Shown here piece after piece: positions 1-8,578 of a stretch of DNA of 37,299 nt (its first letter is position 1; every line of letters starts with the position of its first letter). Where the stretch lies: positions 1 to 37,299 of the IMG/VR virus record IMGVR_UViG_3300037069_002995; one strand, written 5' to 3'. The notes under the pieces are model-generated. The model was not told where the DNA came from and did not search any database. It saw nothing but the letters and a program-made list of their open reading frames with translations. This DNA is from a virus. Position numbers and translations under genes: made by a program.

Positions 1-207
1 TACCGGATCGGCAGCCTGGACGAGCACGACCTTCGCGACCTGGAGTTCGTGCTCGCGCAGCGCCGGGCGATGTCCAGCCGGTGCCCGGAGACTGACGGAC
101 GGCACACCTGCAGCCTGCGCCCGGGTCACGGCGAGAGCCACCAGTGCCGGGGCTGCGAGGCCCGCTGGCGGCACGTCCCGGCCGGGATACGCTTAGGGAC
201 ACCATGA
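1..207 (+). CDS. C-terminal part of a small Cys-rich protein (5' truncated)
   Basis: The frame is open from the first base of the window to a TGA at 205-207, giving the last 68 residues of a protein whose start lies upstream. It has four Cys: a CPE, an HTCS and a CRGC motif near the end, with two His between them, which resembles a small zinc-binding knuckle. It sits just upstream of the terminase, a place where actinophages often carry small HNH or zinc-ribbon proteins, but no HNH core is visible in this fragment. The function is unknown; the zinc-binding idea is inference from the Cys/His spacing. Confidence 0.6.
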   Translation, partial: YRIGSLDEHDLRDLEFVLAQRRAMSSRCPETDGRHTCSLRPGHGESHQCRGCEARWRHVPAGIRLGTP

Positions 208-276
208 TCCTGCGGCCGGGCTGATTTCCGGAGCCGGGAACCTCCTCTCACAGCACGGAGGGTCCCGGCTCCGGTT
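188..276 (+). promoter_or_regulatory. terminase leader: -10-like box and RBS-enclosing hairpin
   Basis: A TACGCT box (188-193) is followed by a perfect 12-bp inverted repeat, CCGGAGCCGGGA (228-239) and TCCCGGCTCCGG (263-274). The loop holds CCTCC (241-245), which can pair with GGAGG (257-261), the Shine-Dalgarno of the terminase. The start codon at 277 lies 2 nt after the stem. If folded, the RBS would be completely buried, so translation may depend on another factor or on upstream ribosomes. No good -35 box is visible. Confidence 0.6.
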
Positions 277-1962
277 ATGCCCGCCCTGGAACTGCAGGTC
301 ATCCCGGAAACCATCCTGCCCGGCGGCATCGCCGTGCGCGGCCTGGACGGCCTGTCCGGCTCGCAGCAGCCCCGGTTCTGGACCGCCCCGCCTCGCCACC
401 GGGACAAGGACCCGGCCTGCCCGGCCTGCGCGAACGACGACTACCGGTGCGGCTGCGGCGACTACCAGTCTTCCGAGCTGCTGGACTGGGCGCCGAACTT
501 CGGCTACGACCTGGACGAGTGGCAGTCCTGGTGGCTGGCCGAGGCGACCGGGACCCGGCCGGACGGCAAGTGGGCGGCGTTCGAGAATTATCTCGTAGTA
601 AGTCGGCAGAACGGAAAGAACCAGTGCCTTGAGGTGCGGGAACTGGCCGGCCTGTTCGTCTTCGGCGAGAAGATGATCATCCACACCGCCCACGAATTTA
701 AAGCTGCCGCCGAGCATTTCCGCCGCGTCCGCGACGTGGTGACCGGGTACGACGAGCTGCGCAAGCGGGTCAAGTCCGTCACCACCAGCCACGGCGACGA
801 GGCGATCGAGCTGCGGGCCGCGCCCACCCTGATCTTCGGCTCCGGCGGCAAGATGATCCGCAAGACGGTCACGCCCCGGCTCCGGTTCCTGGCCCGCTCG
901 CGCGGCTCCGGCCGGTCGTTCACCGCGGACTGCGTGGTCTACGACGAGGCGATGATCCTGTCCGATGAGCAGGTCGGCGCATCGATGCCGACTATGAGTG
1001 CCGTCGCCAACCCCCAGATGATCTATACCGCGTCGGCCGGCTACAAGGACTCCATCCAGCTCGGCTCGGTCCGCCGCCGGGTGATCCGCAAGGACCCCAC
1101 CCTGATGGGCGCCGAGTGGTCCGTCAGCCCGCACAACGACGCCTGCCCCCGGGACGAGCTGAACGGCCGCAGCACCAACTCCTACATCACCTGCTCGCTG
1201 CACGACGACCGGGACGACCCGCGGTCCTGGGCTCGTGCCAACCCGGCGCTCGGCACCCGGATCAGCTTCCGGCACGTGGCCCAGGAGATGGCCTCGATGA
1301 GCACGGTCACGTTCGACCGGGAGCGGCTCGGCGTCGGCGACTGGCCGGCCGAGGACGAGGCCTGGGCGGTGATCAGCCGGGAGCACTGGGAGGGCTGCTC
1401 GCTGCCCGACCCCGGCGGCGCCACCCGGCCGATCGCGTTCGCCGTGGACGTGGACCCGGACATGCTCTCGGCCTCGATCGCCGCGTGCTGGTACCGGCCG
1501 GCCGACGCGGCATCGCCGGAGCGGCCGGTGCTGGAGATCCCGCAGGGCTGCCACCGCGAGGGCGTCTCCTGGGTCATCCCCCGGCTCATCCAGCTCCGGC
1601 AGCGCTGGCGCCCGCTCGCCGTGGCCATGCCGCGGAACGGCCCGGCGGCCGGCCTGACCGACGACGCGGAGAAGGCCGGCATCGAGGTGATGAAGGCGTC
1701 CAGCGCGGACGAGGCCGCCGCGTTCAGCTTCATCGTCACCGCCGCCCGGAGCCGCTCGATCATCCACCTCGGCCAGGAGCAGGCCCCCGGGATGTGGCAC
1801 TCGGTGGCCCGCGCCGAGACCCGCGACGTCGGCGACGGCGGCCAGGCCTGGTCCCGGCGCGACTCCGAATCCGACATCACCCCGATCACCTCGGCCACGC
1901 TCGCGCTGTGGGCGCTGAACCGCAAGCGCCGGCACTACGACCCGCTCAAGTCGATCCGGTAG
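277..1962 (+). CDS. terL: phage terminase, large subunit
   Basis: This is the ATPase/nuclease motor that packages DNA into the prohead through the portal. The 561-residue length is normal for the family. The Walker A-like motif SRQNGKN is at residues 109-115, Walker B VVYDEA at about 220-225, and the RNase H-like nuclease domain begins at about residue 386 with an acidic DVD motif (391-393). A Cys cluster (CPAC, CGC at about 48-60) precedes the ATPase, which is less usual and may bind zinc. The ATG start is chosen because it follows GGAGG by 15 nt and fits the hairpin leader. It is the first gene of the packaging-head operon, with no small subunit recognised in this window. Confidence 0.95.
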   Translation: MPALELQVIPETILPGGIAVRGLDGLSGSQQPRFWTAPPRHRDKDPACPACANDDYRCGCGDYQSSELLDWAPNFGYDLDEWQSWWLAEATGTRPDGKWAAFENYLVVSRQNGKNQCLEVRELAGLFVFGEKMIIHTAHEFKAAAEHFRRVRDVVTGYDELRKRVKSVTTSHGDEAIELRAAPTLIFGSGGKMIRKTVTPRLRFLARSRGSGRSFTADCVVYDEAMILSDEQVGASMPTMSAVANPQMIYTASAGYKDSIQLGSVRRRVIRKDPTLMGAEWSVSPHNDACPRDELNGRSTNSYITCSLHDDRDDPRSWARANPALGTRISFRHVAQEMASMSTVTFDRERLGVGDWPAEDEAWAVISREHWEGCSLPDPGGATRPIAFAVDVDPDMLSASIAACWYRPADAASPERPVLEIPQGCHREGVSWVIPRLIQLRQRWRPLAVAMPRNGPAAGLTDDAEKAGIEVMKASSADEAAAFSFIVTAARSRSIIHLGQEQAPGMWHSVARAETRDVGDGGQAWSRRDSESDITPITSATLALWALNRKRRHYDPLKSIR

Positions 1963-1971
1963 GAGGAGCTG

Positions 1972-2244
1972 ATGACAGCGACGGCCGAGACCGTCCCGGC
2001 GCAGCAGGCCCGCGAGATCCGTCCCGGGCGCTGGCTGGCCACCGCGTTCGCCGCCGTGTTCGTGACCCTCGGCTGGCTGGCCGGCGCGATCGTCACCTCG
2101 GTTATCTTCACCGGGAGCAGCATCCGGTACGGCTGGCACCGCGGCCGGGGCCGGAGCGATGAGATGATCGCCGCCAGGGCCTCGGCCAGGGCCGTGAAGG
2201 CCGCGCCGGAGCCCCCGCCCGCACCGCGCCCGTCCAAGATGTAG
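1972..2244 (+). CDS. small membrane protein, unknown function
   Basis: The protein has 90 residues, with an ATG start 5 nt after a strong AGGAGG. Residues about 22-45 form one long hydrophobic segment (WLATAFAAVFVTLGWLAG and on), followed by a basic stretch and an Ala/Pro-rich tail. It is probably a single-pass membrane protein. It lies 9 nt after the terminase and is likely co-transcribed with it. I do not recognise a family. Confidence 0.75.
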   Translation: MTATAETVPAQQAREIRPGRWLATAFAAVFVTLGWLAGAIVTSVIFTGSSIRYGWHRGRGRSDEMIAARASARAVKAAPEPPPAPRPSKM

Positions 2245-2252
2245 GAGGAACC

Positions 2253-2399
2253 GTGACCGACCGCGAGATGACCGAGGAGCGGGAGCAGGAGCTGGAGCTG
2301 GCCCGCGAGTGGGCGACCACGACCCGGCGGCTGGCCGGCCAGGCTGAGGACCAGCTGGCCCTGGCGCTGATGCGGTACAACCGGCAGACTGGCCGGTAA
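2253..2399 (+). CDS. small charged helical protein, unknown function
   Basis: A GTG start at 2253 follows GGAGGAACC and gives 48 residues, rich in Glu and Arg in the first half (EERE, ELEL) and predicted to be one long helix. It follows the membrane protein by 8 nt and shares its codon bias. Such short acidic helical proteins are common between terminase and portal genes of actinophages, but nothing in the sequence gives a function. Confidence 0.65.
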   Translation: MTDREMTEEREQELELAREWATTTRRLAGQAEDQLALALMRYNRQTGR

Positions 2400-2426
2400 C
2401 TACCGCCCGCAGGCCTGGAGGGCGCC

Positions 2427-3269
2427 GTGCACGCGCACGCCCATGTCATCCTGGCAGCCGCCGTCGCCCACCCGCACGTGGTGCGCCTGATCATCACCGC
2501 GCACGTGCATGCGTACCGTGCCGCCGCCCGGTTCATCCGCACACTCATCACGGCAGTGGCGGCCCGCAAGCCGAAGATCTCCGTCATCACCCCCACCTGG
2601 CAGCGGGCCCGGCTGCTGCTGAACCGGTGCATCCCGTCCGTGCTGGCCCAGGACTACGAGGGCGAGATCGAGCACGTCATCGTGTGCGACGGCCCTGATC
2701 CGGCGCTGGAGGGCGTGCCCGGCGTGCGGTTCCTGGACCGCCACCGGGAGCAGGCCAACCGCGGCATCTGGGCCCGGCTGGCCGGCACCCGGCTGGCCAC
2801 CGGGGAGCTGCTCGCCTACCTGGACGACGATAACGCCTGGCGGCCGGGTCACCTGCGGCTGCTGGCCGCCGCGATCGATGAGCAGGACGTCTCGTTCGCG
2901 TACAGCCGGGCCGCGTGCAGCAACGGGAACGGGTGCCGGTGGGAGATCGGCTGCCCCAACCCCGTGTTCGGCCAGGTGGACACCTCGCTGATCGTGCACC
3001 GGGCCGGGCTGCTGGAGACCGCGACCTGGGAGCCGTCCGGGCGTCCTGCCGACTGGCACCTGGTCGACCGGTGGCTGACGGCCGGCGCGAGGTGGGCGCA
3101 CGTCCCGCAGGTCACCCTGGATTACTACGCCAGCACCCCGGCGCTGGACGGCATGGCGCTGTCCGGGTTCCGGGAAGGCTACCTGAGAGCCTTCCCGCAG
3201 CTCGCGTTACGCAGGTTAGTCCTGGCTGCGCGTGCGAAAACGGGGGAACAGGGAGTAACCTGGCCCTAG
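2427..3269 (+). CDS. family 2-type glycosyltransferase
   Basis: The protein has 280 residues. A His- and Ala-rich amphipathic N-terminal extension of about 48 residues precedes a GT-A core that starts at ISVITPTWQR. The nucleotide-sugar region has a DGPD motif, and the metal-binding acidic motif is YLDDDN (about residue 131-136). It resembles the family 2-like enzyme at 15888 (ITPTWQR, RCIPSV and DGPD are shared), so the two are probably paralogues. It lies between terminase and portal, away from the main sugar module, which suggests glycosylation is linked to virion assembly; that link is inference. GTG start after GGAGG at 2417-2421. Confidence 0.85.
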   Translation: MHAHAHVILAAAVAHPHVVRLIITAHVHAYRAAARFIRTLITAVAARKPKISVITPTWQRARLLLNRCIPSVLAQDYEGEIEHVIVCDGPDPALEGVPGVRFLDRHREQANRGIWARLAGTRLATGELLAYLDDDNAWRPGHLRLLAAAIDEQDVSFAYSRAACSNGNGCRWEIGCPNPVFGQVDTSLIVHRAGLLETATWEPSGRPADWHLVDRWLTAGARWAHVPQVTLDYYASTPALDGMALSGFREGYLRAFPQLALRRLVLAARAKTGEQGVTWP

Positions 3270-3338
3270 TCACTGCCACTCGCCCCTGGCCACTGACGGA
3301 GCGGGGCCTTCGTTTTACGAGGGAGTCCCGGCCCCGTG
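3256..3338 (+). promoter_or_regulatory. portal leader: TAACCT box, start-associated motif and hairpin
   Basis: TAACCT (3256-3261) is followed by ACGGAGCG (3296-3303), a one-base variant of the motif found before other structural genes. An inverted repeat CGGGGCC (3302-3308) / GGCCCCG (3330-3336) places the GAGGGAG ribosome-binding site in its loop and the first base of the GTG start (3336) in the stem. No TTGACA-like -35 box is seen. Confidence 0.5.
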
Positions 3339-4934
3339 CCACGAGGGCTGATCGAACGCATCCACGCCAGCCGACCCGAGCAGAGGGTTATCGGCGGCGT
3401 GCCCTGGCGTCCCTGGGACAACCCCTTCATGAAGTTCTCCGCGGGCGGCCCGGTCCACCCGTCCCGGCAGTTCTACGGCCAGGACGAGGCGCTGGGGCTG
3501 CCGGCGCTGTATTCCGGCGTCAGCCTGATCGCCAACTCGATCGCCTCGCTGCCGATCAAGATCTACGCCCGGGGTAATTCGTCCGGGCACGCCGTGCGGT
3601 ACCGCGGGCCGTCCATCTTCGACCACCCGTGCGTGTCCGGCACCCTGTTCGACTGGCTGTTCACGATGATGACCAGCCTGCTGCTGCAGGGCAACGCCTG
3701 GGGCTTCATCACCGGCCGGGACGGCTACGGCTTCCCGCAGGGGATCGAGTGGATCCCGCCCCAGGACGTCTCCTGCGTCGATGACGAGATGCAGCCGTGG
3801 AACCCGCTGCGGACCCGGATCTACGTCTACGGCCGGCTGACGGACCGCAATGAGCTGTTCCACGTCAAGGCGTTCAGCCTGGCCGGCCGCACTGAGGGCG
3901 TCTCCCCGCTGCGCGCGTTCGCGATGACCATCCTGGCCGGGATCGAGGCCCAGCGGTACGGCACCGACTGGTACCGGGCCGGCGGCTTCCCGCCCGGGAC
4001 ATTCCAGAATTCCGAGATCGAGATCGACGCGGACCAGGCCGAGGAGATCCGCGCGATGCTCACGTCCACCATCCGCCGCAGGGAGCCCCTGGTTTACGGG
4101 CGCGACTGGGACTACAAGCCAGTCACAGTACCCCCATCAGAAGCACAGTTCGTAGATGCTATGCGGATGAACGCGACGCAGATCGCCTCCGTCCTGCATC
4201 TCCCGCCGGACAGGATCGGCGGTACTCGCGGAGATTCGCTTACGTATTCGACTGTCGAACAGGGCGCGCTCCAGGTGATCGAGGCGCTGCGCCCGTGGCT
4301 GGTCCGGCTGGAGACCGCGTTCTTCGACATCCTCCCGTCCAACCGGTACTGCCGGTTCGATAGCGATGCGCTGCTGAAGACGGATCTGAAGACGCGGACC
4401 GACATCTACCAGATCCAGCGGAACATCGGCCTGCGCACCACCGACGAGCTGCGCGACATGGAGGACCTGGAGGCGCTGCCCGGCAAGGCCGGCGGGGAGA
4501 ACATCCCGCTGGAGGTCATGGTGGCCATGTCCAGGTCCATCCGCGGCATCCCGAACTCGATGCTCAATTCCATCACGCTGGAGATGGACCTGGCCGTGGA
4601 GAAGCTGGAGAAGCTGGAATCGCAGGGCCTGGCGGCGGATACGGGGCAGCCCATCCCGGGCCCGGAGACGGTCCTGGGCCAGGTCATCGGCCAGCAGCGC
4701 AGTTACGACCCGGAAGCGCGCAAGGATGCTGAGCTGATCCTGGACTTCCTGGCCGCCCGCCGCCGCGCCCGGGGCAAGGGCATGCCGCGGCTCGCCCCGG
4801 AGTTCGTCGGCGCGTGGATCCCGACCCGGCGCGAGCTGGCCGAGGAGCTGGAGGCCAGGCGCGAGGCCCAGTTCGAGGATTTCCCTGTTAACGGCCGCCG
4901 GCCGGAATATATCAACGGTGCAGGAAGGCATTGA
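3336..4934 (+). CDS. HK97-family portal protein
   Basis: This is the dodecameric ring at the unique head vertex through which DNA enters and leaves. It has 532 residues. The N-terminal part carries the typical HK97 portal run (QDEALGLPALYSGVSLIANS, then SLPIKIYAR), followed by the wing/stem region with an LLLQGNAWGFI segment. The C-terminal quarter is charged and helical, and rich in Arg and Glu, as in actinophage portals. The GTG start sits in the start-associated hairpin. The next gene is the maturation protease, the usual order. Confidence 0.93.
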   Translation: MPRGLIERIHASRPEQRVIGGVPWRPWDNPFMKFSAGGPVHPSRQFYGQDEALGLPALYSGVSLIANSIASLPIKIYARGNSSGHAVRYRGPSIFDHPCVSGTLFDWLFTMMTSLLLQGNAWGFITGRDGYGFPQGIEWIPPQDVSCVDDEMQPWNPLRTRIYVYGRLTDRNELFHVKAFSLAGRTEGVSPLRAFAMTILAGIEAQRYGTDWYRAGGFPPGTFQNSEIEIDADQAEEIRAMLTSTIRRREPLVYGRDWDYKPVTVPPSEAQFVDAMRMNATQIASVLHLPPDRIGGTRGDSLTYSTVEQGALQVIEALRPWLVRLETAFFDILPSNRYCRFDSDALLKTDLKTRTDIYQIQRNIGLRTTDELRDMEDLEALPGKAGGENIPLEVMVAMSRSIRGIPNSMLNSITLEMDLAVEKLEKLESQGLAADTGQPIPGPETVLGQVIGQQRSYDPEARKDAELILDFLAARRRARGKGMPRLAPEFVGAWIPTRRELAEELEARREAQFEDFPVNGRRPEYINGAGRH

Positions 4935-4961
4935 TATGCCGCGTGAAAGGAATGTGGCGTT

Positions 4962-5975
4962 ATGGCAGAACTGAGCAGCGCCGCTATCAATGATCTCCCT
5001 GATAGCGCGTTCGCCCACATCGAGCCCGGGGGCCAGAAGGATGCCCAGGGGAAGACGGTGCCCAGGAGCAAGCGTCATTTTCCTGTGCACGATGAGGCTC
5101 ACACCCGGAACGCCCTGTCGCGCGCTCCGCAGAGCCCGTTCGGCAAGCAGGCCATGCCCAAGATCCTGGCTGCCGCGCGCAAGCACGGGATCAAGGTCTC
5201 CGGCGACCAGCGGGCCGCGTTCGGCACCTACGAGCTGGACGGGTTCCCCGAGCGCCGGTTCACCAAGTTCCCGCCGGAGGTCCGGGCCGCGATGGGGCCG
5301 GACGGGCCGAAGACGATCTTCGGGTACGCCGCCGCGTTCGGCAAGCTCAGCCGCAAGCTCGGCGGCTTCGTTGAGCAGGTCGACTCGCGCGCCTTCAACG
5401 AGTCCAAGGCGGACGGCTGGCCCGAGGTGGTCTGCCGGTACAACCACAAGGACGACATGCTGCTGGGCACCACGCACGCCCGGACGCTCAAGCTGGCCCT
5501 GGATGACACCGGGCTGGTGTACGAGGTAGAGCCGCCGCAGGCCCGCGCCGACGTGCTGGAGTACGTGACCCGCGGCGACGTCCGGCACAGCTCGTTCGCG
5601 TTCCGGGTCTTCCCCGGCGGCGACGAGTGGGGCCTGTCGGAGTTCAACTACCCGATGCGGACGCTGCTGTCGGTCCAGCTGGTCGACGTCGCGCCCGTGC
5701 TCGACCCGGCCTACCCCGACGCCACGGCCGGCGCCCGCGCGATGAACGGCGCGGTGGAATCGCTCGCCCAGTGGGTCCAGGGCGAGATCGAGGAAGTCCG
5801 CTCCCGGGTGAACGACGGCCGGGTGCTGGAGTTCTTCAAGCGCGTTTCCGCGGACGGCGGCAAGCCGAAGGACCCGGCCCGGTCGCGGCCGGCGCCGAAG
5901 CCCGCGATGACCGGAGCGCAGGCGATGCTCGCGCTGCAGGCCAATATGGAAGACCCCTGGGCGGACGAAGAATAG
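4962..5975 (+). CDS. prohead (capsid maturation) protease, S78-like
   Basis: This serine protease removes scaffold or capsid N-termini during head maturation. The 337 residues hold three parts. Residues about 1-85 form an extension (PRSKRHFPVHD, ALSRAPQS) of a kind often fused to actinophage proteases. The S78 core follows from about 115 (IFGYAAAFG). It has the catalytic His in YNHKDD, the conserved TLKLALDDTGL strand and the Ser in RGDVRHSSFAF. The C-terminal tail is charged, ends in EDPWADEE and may act as scaffold. It lies between portal and capsid genes, as expected. The ATG follows AAGGA at a long spacing. Confidence 0.92.
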   Translation: MAELSSAAINDLPDSAFAHIEPGGQKDAQGKTVPRSKRHFPVHDEAHTRNALSRAPQSPFGKQAMPKILAAARKHGIKVSGDQRAAFGTYELDGFPERRFTKFPPEVRAAMGPDGPKTIFGYAAAFGKLSRKLGGFVEQVDSRAFNESKADGWPEVVCRYNHKDDMLLGTTHARTLKLALDDTGLVYEVEPPQARADVLEYVTRGDVRHSSFAFRVFPGGDEWGLSEFNYPMRTLLSVQLVDVAPVLDPAYPDATAGARAMNGAVESLAQWVQGEIEEVRSRVNDGRVLEFFKRVSADGGKPKDPARSRPAPKPAMTGAQAMLALQANMEDPWADEE

Positions 5976-6015
5976 CAGCTCAGGTCCGAAAATCCGAATA
6001 AATCTGCTGAGGCCG

Positions 6016-6076
6016 TAGCTACCCTCCGGTACCGGACGGAGCCAGTGCAGATGCCACACCTGAAGGGAGAACTATC
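6016..6076 (+). promoter_or_regulatory. capsid leader: TAGCTA box and ACGGAGCC motif
   Basis: TAGCTA (6016-6021) precedes ACGGAGCC (6036-6043), which ends 33 nt before the GTG start, and a GAAGGGAG ribosome-binding site follows. Unlike the terminase leader, no long hairpin covers the RBS, which fits a need for very high expression. Confidence 0.45.
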
Positions 6077-7336
6077 GTGGCATCAGAAGTGGCTAAGCGT
6101 CTCAGGGACCGGCGCCAGAATGTCTGGAGCGAGGCCAAGGGGATCGCTGAGCAGGCGGCCCAGGAAAACCGCGCCCTGACCGATGAGGAGCAGGGCAAGT
6201 GGGACGCGATGCAGGAGGAGATGTCCAAGCTGGACACCCGCATCCGCGCCGTCCTGGACACCGAGAAGCGCGCCAAGGACGCCGATGACGCGTTCGACGC
6301 GCTGTCCGGCCGCAAGCCCGAGCAGGGCCAGGCGGCCCGTACCGCCGGCGGCGGCGCGATGCTCCAGGAGATCCGCAAGTGGGCGCGCGGCGAGGAAGGC
6401 GCTCCCCGCAACCTGGAGATCCGGCGCGACGCGGGCCTCGGCCCGATCAACTACCGGATCCTGACCACCGGAGCGCAGGGGACGAACGCGAGCAGCATCG
6501 TTCCCACCGACTTCTACGACATGCTGATCGCGCACCTGATCGAAGTTTCTGGAGTCATGCAGTGCGGGCCGACCGTCCTGAACACGGGCGGCGGCGAGAC
6601 CCTCCAGGTCCCGAAGACGACCTCGCACTCCACCGCGGCCTCGGCGGCCCAGGCAGGCAACCTGCCCACCGCCGACCCGGCCTTCTCGATGCAGCCCCTG
6701 AGTGCCTACAAGTACGGCATCATGCTGCAGGTCGCCCGCGAGCTGATTGACGACACTGCCGTTGACCTGCTCGGGTACCTGGCCATGCAGGCCGGGCGGG
6801 CGCTCGGCAACGCGTTCGGGACCGACCTGGTGAACGGCACCGGCTCCAACCAGCCGGCCGGCATCGTCACCACGGCCACGACCGGCGTGACCGGCTCGGT
6901 GACCGGCGTGTCCGGCGCCCCGAGCTACGCCAACCTGGTGGACCTGGAGTACTCGGTCATCGCGCCGTACCGCCAGAGCCGTTCGTGCTACTGGCTGGCC
7001 GCGGACAAGACCATCGGCGGCTTCCGGAAGATCACCGACACCGTGGGCAGGCCCGTGTGGGAGCCCTCGGCCGTGCTCGGCAGCCCCGACCTGCTGCTCG
7101 GCAAGCCGCTGGTTGCCGACCCGTTCATGCCCGCCGTGGCCACCTCGGCCAAGTCGGTCGCGTTCGGTGACTTCAGCCAGTACTTCGTCCGCCTGGTCGG
7201 CGGGGTCCGGTTCGAGCGCAGCGACGACTTCGCGTTCGGCAGCGACCTGGTGACCTTCAGGGCCATCCTGAGGGGCGACGGAACCCTAGTTGACAGAACG
7301 GGAGCGATCAAGCTCTACGTGGGTCCGAGCACGTAG
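6077..7336 (+). CDS. major capsid protein, HK97 fold
   Basis: This is the main shell protein. It has 419 residues. The first ~95 form a charged coiled-coil delta domain (RALTDEEQGKWDAM, MSKLDTRI), which the prohead protease probably removes. The mature part starts near residue 105. The E-loop, P-domain and A-domain follow, with typical features such as TLQVPKTTS, a long helix QVARELIDDTAVDLL, and LVNGTGSNQPAGI. The length is standard. The GTG start has a good GAAGGGAG site at about 9 nt. Head-tail connector genes usually follow directly; here they are displaced by about 28.7 kb. Confidence 0.95.
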   Translation: MASEVAKRLRDRRQNVWSEAKGIAEQAAQENRALTDEEQGKWDAMQEEMSKLDTRIRAVLDTEKRAKDADDAFDALSGRKPEQGQAARTAGGGAMLQEIRKWARGEEGAPRNLEIRRDAGLGPINYRILTTGAQGTNASSIVPTDFYDMLIAHLIEVSGVMQCGPTVLNTGGGETLQVPKTTSHSTAASAAQAGNLPTADPAFSMQPLSAYKYGIMLQVARELIDDTAVDLLGYLAMQAGRALGNAFGTDLVNGTGSNQPAGIVTTATTGVTGSVTGVSGAPSYANLVDLEYSVIAPYRQSRSCYWLAADKTIGGFRKITDTVGRPVWEPSAVLGSPDLLLGKPLVADPFMPAVATSAKSVAFGDFSQYFVRLVGGVRFERSDDFAFGSDLVTFRAILRGDGTLVDRTGAIKLYVGPST

Positions 7337-7425
7337 CCGCTCTTTTCCGGAATCATCAGTTACCCGGGTCCGCGCCAGGCGCGAGCGTTACGGCGCGGGC
7401 CCGGGAGCCAGGCGAGAGGAACGAC

Positions 7426-7968
7426 ATGCTGGTACGGATGCTGATCCACGTATCCGGCGGCCGTAACGGCGTGCCGTGGCCTCGCGCCGGCACGACGATC
7501 GACCTGCCCGAGGACGAGGCGATGGGCCTGATCCGGTCCGATATCGCGGCGCCGGAGGGCGAGGACGCCAGGAACGTGGTGGGAATCGCCGCCGAGCAGC
7601 CCGTCGCCGGCCATCCGTCCAAGGTGGACCTGCGGGTGGAAGCGGCCGGCGTCCCGGTTGAGGGCGGTACCGCGGACGCGGTGGTGACGGTGCAGGAAGC
7701 GGAGCCGGCGCCCGCAGAAGCAGCGGAGCCGGCCGGGGAGCCATCTGCGGCCCCGGACGTGGCCGCACCGGGCGTGCCAGGGGTACCGGACCTGGACGGG
7801 GGCAGCCTCAGCGGCGCGCAGCCGGCTGTCCCTGAGGCCGCAGCCCCTGGCCCGTCCGCCCCTAAGCAGGCCTGGATCGATTTCGCGATCGGCCAGGGAG
7901 CTGACCCGGCGACGGCAGGCGCCATGACCAAGGCGGACCTGATGAGCCGCTACGGAGGACGACTGTGA
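7426..7968 (+). CDS. head-associated protein with C-terminal HeH/LEM-like segment
   Basis: The protein has 180 residues. The N-terminal ~60 residues (MLIHVSGGRNG, TTIDLPEDEAMGL) look like a small beta-rich domain often found next to capsid genes. A Pro/Ala/Glu-rich linker covers about 60-140. The C-terminal 35 residues (AWIDFAIGQGADP, AGAMTKADLMSRYG) match the helix-extended-helix motif seen at the end of many phage head proteins. AGAGGAAC precedes the ATG. It overlaps the next gene by 4 bp. A decoration or head-completion role is inferred from position. Confidence 0.8.
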   Translation: MLVRMLIHVSGGRNGVPWPRAGTTIDLPEDEAMGLIRSDIAAPEGEDARNVVGIAAEQPVAGHPSKVDLRVEAAGVPVEGGTADAVVTVQEAEPAPAEAAEPAGEPSAAPDVAAPGVPGVPDLDGGSLSGAQPAVPEAAAPGPSAPKQAWIDFAIGQGADPATAGAMTKADLMSRYGGRL

Positions 7969-8228
7969 CCGAGAACGACAGCAAGGACGGCAAGGCTGAG
8001 GTGAAGGACGGCGGCCCGCGCGGCGGCATCCGGGCGGCCGACGTGGCCTCGGCCGAGGCGTACGCGAAGGACGGCATCTTCGGCGCCCCGGGCTCGGAGG
8101 TGGACGGCGCCAGGACCCCGGTTACCCGCGACTACAGCGGGGACACCGACAACCGGCCCGCCACCCAGATCGAGGCCGAGCAGCTGGCGGCGGATGCGGA
8201 CGTGGCCGCGGCCGGCGATGACGGCTAG
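7965..8228 (+). CDS. small charged head-region protein, unknown function
   Basis: The protein has 87 residues. The GTG start overlaps the preceding stop by 4 bp, implying translational coupling. It is hydrophilic and rich in Asp, Gly, Ala and Lys (GGPRGGIRAADVAS, AKDGIFGAPGSEVDG), with an Ala/Asp-rich end. It is probably disordered. The GIFG and GAPG elements recur in the protein encoded at 8579. No family is recognised. Confidence 0.7.
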   Translation: MTENDSKDGKAEVKDGGPRGGIRAADVASAEAYAKDGIFGAPGSEVDGARTPVTRDYSGDTDNRPATQIEAEQLAADADVAAAGDDG

Positions 8229-8230
8229 CC

Positions 8231-8521
8231 GTGAGCAACAGCCGCAGGGTCCGGACGTCTGCGGCGGCCAGGGCGCAGCTCCCCCGGTGCGGCAGCTGCG
8301 GCGCCCGGGTCGGCGCGCTGGAGGACCGGATCGAGCTGCACGACGGGCGGCTGATCTGCATGCGCTGCCGGGACCGCGGCGTGCTCATCAAGCGGCTGCC
8401 CTGCGGTCACATGGCGATGCCCCGCAGCATGGTCATCGCCGACAGCGCGGACCAGTCGAATTTCCAGTGCATTCGCTGCTCACCGCACGCGAACCTGCCC
8501 AAGGGGTATCCTGGGGCGTAA
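8231..8521 (+). CDS. double zinc-ribbon protein
   Basis: The protein has 96 residues with four CxxC-type pairs: CGSC (about 17-20), CMRC (about 40-43), CGH (about 54-56) and CIRC (about 76-79). This is consistent with two small treble-clef or ribbon zinc sites. The GTG start is 2 nt after the preceding stop, so coupling is likely. Similar small Cys-pair proteins are widespread in actinophages without a known role; nucleic-acid binding is possible but not shown. Confidence 0.75.
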   Translation: MSNSRRVRTSAAARAQLPRCGSCGARVGALEDRIELHDGRLICMRCRDRGVLIKRLPCGHMAMPRSMVIADSADQSNFQCIRCSPHANLPKGYPGA

Positions 8522-8578
8522 CAGGCAATCTGCCCGCGGCCATCACGGAGCCGGGCTCCAGAACGAAGGAGCCTCCTG
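8507..8578 (+). promoter_or_regulatory. start-associated leader with ACGGAGCC and palindrome
   Basis: TATCCT (8507-8512) precedes ACGGAGCC (8545-8552), which is part of the palindrome GGAGCC-G-GGCTCC. AAGGAG and the GTG start (8579) follow. The block beginning CCCGCGGCC about 11 nt before the motif matches the leader at 35968-35994 with two differences over about 27 bp, although the two copies are 27 kb apart. Confidence 0.55.

Noticed and set aside
193-2139. Long minus-strand open frame opposite the terminase
   Set aside because: It lacks any recognisable domain, is Arg/Pro/Gly/Ala/Val-biased as expected from antisense of high-GC coding DNA, and the plus-strand frame has all terminase motifs.
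4137-6059. 640-residue minus-strand frame across portal and protease genes
   Set aside because: It crosses the boundary of two well-supported plus-strand genes and has only the composition of an antisense frame.
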